From Aurifilum marmelostoma (Eukaryota > Ascomycota > Sordariomycetes > Diaporthales > Cryphonectriaceae): a stretch of DNA of 64,000 bases. The notes beneath the pieces are model-generated. The model was not told the DNA's origin and searched no databases. It saw nothing but the letters and a program-made list of their open reading frames with translations. Of this stretch, positions 59,050-64,000 are shown one piece after another; positions within the stretch are counted from its first letter, which is position 1; each line of letters starts with the position of its first letter. The stretch is taken from contig JAMXSV010000003.1 of assembly GCA_027559495.1 (NCBI GenBank), positions 2,604,001-2,668,000 on the forward strand, given 5' to 3'. The translations under genes and the position numbers were made by a program.

Positions 59050-60699
59050 TTAAGCGCGTCGTCCACGACCCCGGGTGCTGCTGCTTCCCTGTCGGCTCAT
59101 GGCCACGCCGCCCGAGTTATGTCGGCTCATTGGAACTCCGCCCTGATGAGACGCCGTCGCGGGCTCTGCGCGCACGTTGCTCGTTTCTACCTTCAGCTCG
59201 GCCCGGAGTTCATCTGGGTTTGGTCGATCCCCCTGCAGATAGGCGACATACTTCTCATCGTGCGGGCGATGAGCAACAGCCTCCAAGAGCTTCCGCCCGC
59301 CGTTGGGGACGTCGAAGTTGGACCCGACACCATGGCTCTGCTCGTACTGGCGTAGGATGGACATTGCCTGCAGGTCGGCAAGGGCATCGTCTGTGACGAG
59401 CGGAGCTGGACCGCTGGCCTCCGTCATAGGCTTCGCCTTATTATACGGGGCAGGCACGATGGGCGGAAGCCTGGGCTCTTGGGCGGCAAGTCGGTCCATG
59501 TTGCCTGGCAGCTCGAGATTGGCCAGGGCCTCGATGCCCAAGACCTTGTTGTCATAGAAGTTGGGGTTGTGTGTTCCGCCTCTGGTGCTCCTAGTGGCAT
59601 GTGACACCTGTCGCTCCATGACCGGTGCTGAGGGCACTGAGTCTGTCCCGTCCTCCCCGTCCTCGTGGTCATCGCGGCCACTATCCGAGGGGGATGAGGC
59701 GAGGCCGTCTTTTGACTTATGGCGCAACATGTATTTGTGCGCGGCGAGAGCCGCGTGGTGATAGGTCATTGAGAGCTCCTTGTCGGTGAAGAGCTTGTCA
59801 ATGCTGTAAACGGGACCAGTCATCTTGCCGAACCGCAGCCTATCATTCTGCCAGACTGGGGTGATCCCGTTGCTGTCCAGACCCCTACGCTGGGGGGCTG
59901 GCGACCCATCGTCTTCGTTGCCGTTCCTCTTCCTCTTCTTGTTCTCAGAGAAGCCGGGCATGTCAGAATCCATTTCCCGTCTCAGCCTCGTAGCCCTCTT
60001 GCCGTGGGTACCCCCGGGACTAGCGGGGTTGTTGATGCTAAATTGGTTAGGGTGAAGAAGCAAGGCGGAGGCATCACTGATCTCGAGGGCCTCCTTCTCC
60101 TTGCTGAGACGGAACTTCTTGGCCGTGATCGCATTGATGAGTCGATCGCGAACGGTGGACGAGAGAACGGCGTGCTCTTTCTGCGCCTGGAGTACCTTAT
60201 ACGCCTTGACTTGGCGGTGTTCAGCGCACTTGTGTTCGTATTCGTCCTGGCGTTACTTTGTTAACACACACAAAAGATCTTCTGCAGTCGGGGTACGGGC
60301 CAGCAGGAGACCAACCTTTTGCTTGGCAATGTCATAGTCTCGTTCCTCAATAAGATCCTCGATCTCTTGTGTCCACTCCCTAAACCTGGGACCGGCCATC
60401 TCTAGGAGGGTCTTGGCTGTGGCAGGGTCCGTGTTCTGTAGCGGGAGTGTGTCTGGGTCGTCGTCTTCGAGAGCGTCTAGCGGGCGGTCGGCGTACGGAT
60501 CAACTCGCATGATAAGAGTAGTATCAAGCTGAATTTTCTGTAGCTGCTCGCGATAGGCGTTATCACGACCTCTGGAGAAATTGTCAGACATCTGCTGGAG
60601 GCGTTCCTGCAGAAGCTGACGCTTCCTCTCGCGCTTCGATTCATTGCGCACAGGAGGGGCGGCCTCGTGAGGCACAGTGGCGGCAGAATTCGCAGCCAT
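59050..60699 (-). CDS. Sds3-like histone deacetylase complex subunit
   Basis: Predicted 526-aa nuclear protein. Exons 60316-60699 and 59050-60246; the 69-nt intron joins ..DYDIAKQK|DEYEHKCAEHRQVKAY... The N-terminal third has the Sds3/Dep1-family layout: a basic helical segment (SKRERKRQLLQERLQQMSDN), YREQLQKIQLDTTLIMRVDPY, then a long charged coiled coil through ..EEIDLIEERDY-like and ..AKKFRLSKEKEALEI... Next come HGKRATRLRRE, a basic nuclear-localisation-like ENKKRKRNG, and a region with WQNDRLRFGKMTGPVYSIDKL. The C-terminus is disordered and ends in an RG-rich ..STRGRGRRA. Family assignment (Rpd3L/Sin3 complex) is by my recognition of the coiled-coil region and is less certain than gene structure. 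Confidence 0.75.
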
Positions 60700-61781
60700 C
60701 TTGGTGTAGGGGGAGAGGTAGGAGGTGAGGAGGGTGCGGGGATCGTGTAGAGCGTTGTAGGGGATGTGTCGTATCTGAGAGGGTTCGGAGTCGAGCTCGA
60801 CGGTGTGCTGGAGCCCGTCAATTGTTTGTGCGGTCGGCGATCTCTAAGGGAAGAGGGAAGTGGTCCGGAACGCTCGAGACTGGGAAGAATGAGTGTTTAT
60901 AAAGGCTGCGGTAATGGAGTGGGGTGCTAAGCCGTGAGGAGATCTGAACTTAGACAAAAGGTCATAAAATCAGTTCCAGTGAGTAAAAAGGTCTCTCCGG
61001 TGGTCAGTGGTGCAAGCTGTGCTCGATGGTGAAGCCGGTTGGAATTTGATTTTGTATTTCCCCCTCTAAGACGGTATGGGAAGAGAAACGAATGGTAAAA
61101 GAGCCGCTGGATTCAATGCTTGAAATAGGACTGGACGATTCCAAGACTGCATGCCGTTGAAAGGGTATAAGTCTTGTTGTTCTGCAGGTGCATGCTGGCA
61201 AATAAATCTTGGTCAAGACGAAAGAGGTGGGCAGGGCGAGGAGGAGAAAAGATAGTAGGGCCTGGCTAGAGGAGGAGAAGGGTGCAGAAGTGCCTGAGCA
61301 GCTTCCCCAGCCCAGCACCGTACTGTATGTGCTGTGCCTAGTTTGACTCCGCCTATTCCCACAGTGCCTCTGGTTTCCCCCGAAGTCGCGCTAGTCTCCT
61401 GAAGCTTTCGGTTTAGCCGGGACGGCATCTGTGCCTGTTGATCATGCCTGCCGGGAGCTTTGCCCTGCTGCAGCTACGTAGTGCCGCTCTTGTGCACCGC
61501 ACTGTATGTATGTACGTACCGGCCAGCCCCACATCCTGAGGACTTGCAAGCGGCAGGCCAAGCTCAATCCGATTGTCAACGTCGTCGCCGTCGCCGCCGT
61601 CGTCGTCGCGCAGTTCTCCTCTATCAGAGGTCTTCACCAAACCCCTGGTCTTGATCGACTTGGATCCATTTTCGGCGGACTACCATCTGCCCCGCCTCCG
61701 CTGCTTCCCTGCCATCGACTGCTCGATGGACTTGTTGCTTTCTCTTTGGACTACCACACAACACCCATCCCGCATGAGAAC
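60700..61781. promoter_or_regulatory. Divergent promoter Sds3-like / lsm1
   Basis: A 1.1-kb head-to-head spacer. A GTC/GCC trinucleotide-rich segment (about 61578-61612) lies 170-200 bp before the lsm1 start, probably in its 5' leader. No other gene seen. Confidence 0.45.
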
Positions 61782-62509
61782 ATGGAGCACCTGACCCTCA
61801 ATGACCCTCCTCCGCCCGGCCAGGGAGGCGGTCCTCAACCTCCCCCTGGCCCCCAAGGCCCCTTAGGCCCCGCGATGCTTGGTCGCGGCCCTCCCCCCAC
61901 CCCAGCAGCTTCCCGCGCAGATGTTCACAACCGCTGCGCAGCTTCTTGACCTGACCGACAGTAAGAGCTCGCCGCTGCCCTGAATCGTCCATGTGTTTCT
62001 ACAACAACTACTACAGGGATATGCGCTGACAGAGACTTATCAGAGAAGCTCATGATCGTCCTCCGCGATGGTAGAAAACTAATGGGCGTCCTGCGCAGCT
62101 GGGATCAATTTGGTATGGGTTTCTTCACGCTCGGGAACGCAACTTGAACCGCAGGAGTTAACCCCACGCCTTAGCCAACCTTGTCCTACAGTCAACAGTC
62201 GAAAGAACATTTGTCACCCCCGAGTCCGTTCCCGAAACATACGCCAGAAGCGCAGAGAAGCGGGGCCTCTATGCAGACGTGCCGCGAGGCATGTTCTTGG
62301 TCCGCGGCGAAAATGTCATGCTGCTCGGCGAAATCGATCTCGATAAGGACGATGACCCACCGCCTGGCTACGACAAGGCCGATCCTGATCTGGTCGAGAA
62401 GCTAGCCAAGGACAAGAAGGTGGAAGAGAAGTCGAACGATAAGAAGAAACTGAAGAAATTCTCTGCCCTGGGCTTCGAGGGCGAGACCGTGGGAGATATT
62501 CAAATATGA
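61782..62509 (+). CDS. lsm1: Lsm1, mRNA decapping activator (frame break at a C6 run)
   Basis: Sm-like subunit of the cytoplasmic Lsm1-7/Pat1 ring that binds oligoadenylated mRNA 3' ends and promotes decapping. Exons 61782-61960, 62044-62112 and 62175-62509, giving ..AAQLLDLTD|KKLMIVLRDGRKLMGVLRSWDQF|ANLVLQSTVER... Sm1 and Sm2 motifs (..GMFLVRGENVMLLGEID..) are complete and the C-terminal extension is charged, as usual for Lsm1. The Pro-rich N-terminus begins MEHLTLNDPPPPG. In the given sequence that frame is thrown off by the C6 run at 61893-61898 and stops at RCAAS. With five C it continues ..PPPPQQLPAQMFTTAAQ.. for a 193-aa product. If translation starts instead at the Met in AQMFTT (61921) no correction is needed. 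Confidence 0.9.
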
Positions 62510-63130
62510 GCTGGAGAATGGCGGCTGCCTCTTCACCGATTGTGACACGGAGTGGTGTGTGGAGATTTGGAGGGGACAGGGGCAATGGATTGAGACTGCG
62601 GCAGCAGGCCCACGTCGCTGGTTGACTGAACGGGCAGAATATATTGTGAAATGCCCGGGCAAGCATTAACGCGCATGGTCCGGTTACCTGGGGCCATGTG
62701 GCGGCCAGCTCATGATACGACTAGAGGTATCATACTCATTTCTTTACAGTTGAAATGAAGACTCGAGCATTGAGTTAAGGAACACCAATGTGGCGTCCTC
62801 TGACCTGCGATGCTTCTCCACAGGCAACGTCGTTAAGTAGTCAAGGTATGGCAAGACAATACTCTTCCTGCACCTATGTACAATGTCAAACAAGTATCTC
62901 AGAGAGGCGCAATAGCGGGACAAAAATGTATACAGCTAGGAGATACCCGACATTTGTCAACCCTTGAACAAATCCACATCCGATCTCGTTCACATAAGGC
63001 CTCGACTCACTTCTGGAGAGACAGGGGGCTTTTGCTAATGACTCGAACAATATTTGGATTCGGTTTGCGACAAGGGCCTTGACGGATCTAGTCTGTACAA
63101 GTGAGTGTGTGAAGCACCGTAAAGTGGTCC
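62510..63130. other. Spacer between convergent genes
   Basis: 3' regions of lsm1 (+) and the glycosidase (-). Frames here are shadows or short. Nothing recognised. Confidence 0.6.
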
Positions 63131-64000
63131 TCATAGACCAGGTACAAAACCCTCGACCTTCACATCCCACGCCTCCGGGAAGTGTGGTCCAGGTGACCCA
63201 TCCCATCCTCCAGCCATCATCGCCATGAAGAGCAAGAATGAGGCGGCATCAGGGAAGTAAGGAGTCGGGACTCGTGTGCCCCCCTCAGGATAGCCTGCAT
63301 CATCAAACTCAAAGTAGGGATCCAGGACGTATGCAATGGCCTGGTCAACATCACCCAGACGAAGTGAGTTCATAGCCAACAGAGAGAAATCCCAGCCATA
63401 CGAGTCCTCCAGATCCCACAGCTCCAGTATCTTGTCGGCGGTATTCCTGACAATGGTCAGGTTCAAGGGTGGCCCGCTCATCGGCGGGGGAAGCCAGCCA
63501 TAGACGCCCGCCATTGCAGGATGCTGTATAGGTTAACAAATCGTCAGTGAAGATTTCGGCAGACCAAACCCACTCATGTACATTACCTACATCATAAGTA
63601 GTCTCATTGCTAGTCCACATATCAGGTACGCCCTGGTAGATAGGGAATGTCTCGTCGACCACTGGCAGAGGAGATAAGTTGTCCCGCACAATGATCCAGT
63701 CCTCAGGTACGGAGAGATTCTGACGTTCTTTCCATCTCATGGCGATATCCAGACCAAACCGCCAGTACGCTAGCTCGAAGGTCGGGTTCACGGTGCTGTT
63801 TGGATCCGTGTTTTCAGAAACCGGATACATCGGTGGGCCGAGGTCATAGACACCTGTCGATTCGTTGTACCAAGCATAAGAAGCCATAAAGTCGGCGCAC
63901 GCCGTCAGGATCTCGTCCCATCTGCTCAAGGTCGTACCATTAGGGAATGAGCGGTACTCTATCTCGGCAAAAAACATGGGATGCGGCTGCTGCCAGATCA
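63131..64000 (-). CDS. Six-hairpin glycosidase-like protein, C-terminal part
   Basis: 3' end of a larger gene that runs off the right edge. Exons seen: 63591 to beyond 64000 and 63131-63523, with a 67-nt GTAGGT..CAG intron joining ..SNETTYD|HPAMAGVYGWLPPP... About 267 residues are visible. The segment IWQQPHPMFFAEIEYR, the SRWDEILTACADFMASY helix, LGPPMYPVSENTDP and NPTFELAYWRFGLDIAMRW resemble (alpha/alpha)6 glycosidases of the GH65/GH95/GH63 clans. N-x-S/T sequons are frequent (NGT, NES, NST, NLS, NET, NLT), suggesting a secreted glycoprotein. Catalytic residues and exact family lie partly outside the window, so substrate is not assigned. Confidence 0.8.

Noticed and set aside
62017..62043. 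Earlier acceptor for LSM1 exon 2 (ctacag|GGATATG)
   Set aside because: It would insert nine extra residues (RICADRDLS) ahead of the Sm domain; the acceptor before 62044 gives the conserved LTDKKLM join.
1..64000. tRNA and 5S rRNA genes
   Set aside because: Scanning for GGTTCRA-type T-arms and 5S internal-control-like sequence on both strands gave nothing that folds convincingly; a covariance-model search would be decisive.

Overview
The window is nuclear DNA of a filamentous ascomycete (Pezizomycotina, most likely a Sordariomycete). This rests on short GT..AG introns of about 55-130 nt, GC-rich coding exons separated by long gene-poor spacers, and clear fungal orthologues: Ssn6/Cyc8, TBL1/Sif2, a GH72 glucanosyltransferase, an ITR-type inositol transporter and TrpE. 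I see no bacterial operons, CRISPR arrays, phage genes or intact transposons. The gene models below are joined exon by exon; their frames close exactly except at three C6/G6 homopolymers.

Layout. 0.5-5.7 kb: a GH51 alpha-L-arabinofuranosidase (-) diverging from a sugar-porter MFS transporter (+), a plausible release-and-import pair. 7.0-9.9 kb: LisH/WD40 corepressor TBL1/Sif2 (-). 10-14 kb: spacer with CA and TG microsatellites. 14-15.2 kb: TMEM115/DUF1751 rhomboid-like protein (+). 16.3-19.2 kb: Ssn6/Cyc8 (-). 19.2-25.6 kb: about 6.4 kb without a recognisable gene. 25.6-31.3 kb: ribosomal protein uL3, a small unknown protein and anthranilate synthase TrpE (+). 31.5-38.6 kb: a GFA/CENP-V protein, a DHA1 drug/polyamine transporter and a myo-inositol-type transporter, all (-). 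42.1-43.6 kb: GH72 GPI-anchored beta-1,3-glucanosyltransferase (+). 44.5-45.7 kb: membrane-associated SDR (-). 46.5-49.9 kb: Sof1 (-) and Rpn6 (+) in divergent orientation. 50.3-55.0 kb: a single-exon 1573-aa AT-hook protein (-). 57.9-58.8 kb: AsaB/GA4-desaturase-like protein (+). 59.1-62.5 kb: Sds3-like deacetylase-complex subunit (-) and Lsm1 (+), divergent. 63.1-64.0 kb: the 3' end of a six-hairpin glycosidase (-).

Most of the content is housekeeping (translation, ribosome assembly, proteasome, mRNA decay, general repression, Trp synthesis) mixed with nutrition and wall genes. I found no convincing new multigene system. The most unusual signal is that three unrelated genes (TBL1, GH72, LSM1) each need one base fewer in a C6 run, although two C6 runs in the uL3 gene read in frame. 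Homopolymer overcalls are the likeliest cause; real lesions or +1 slippage at CCC-C are alternatives. Also worth a look are a 17-nt microexon, two mutually exclusive in-frame N-termini for TrpE, a collagen-like insert in Ssn6 and an internal duplication in the AT-hook protein.
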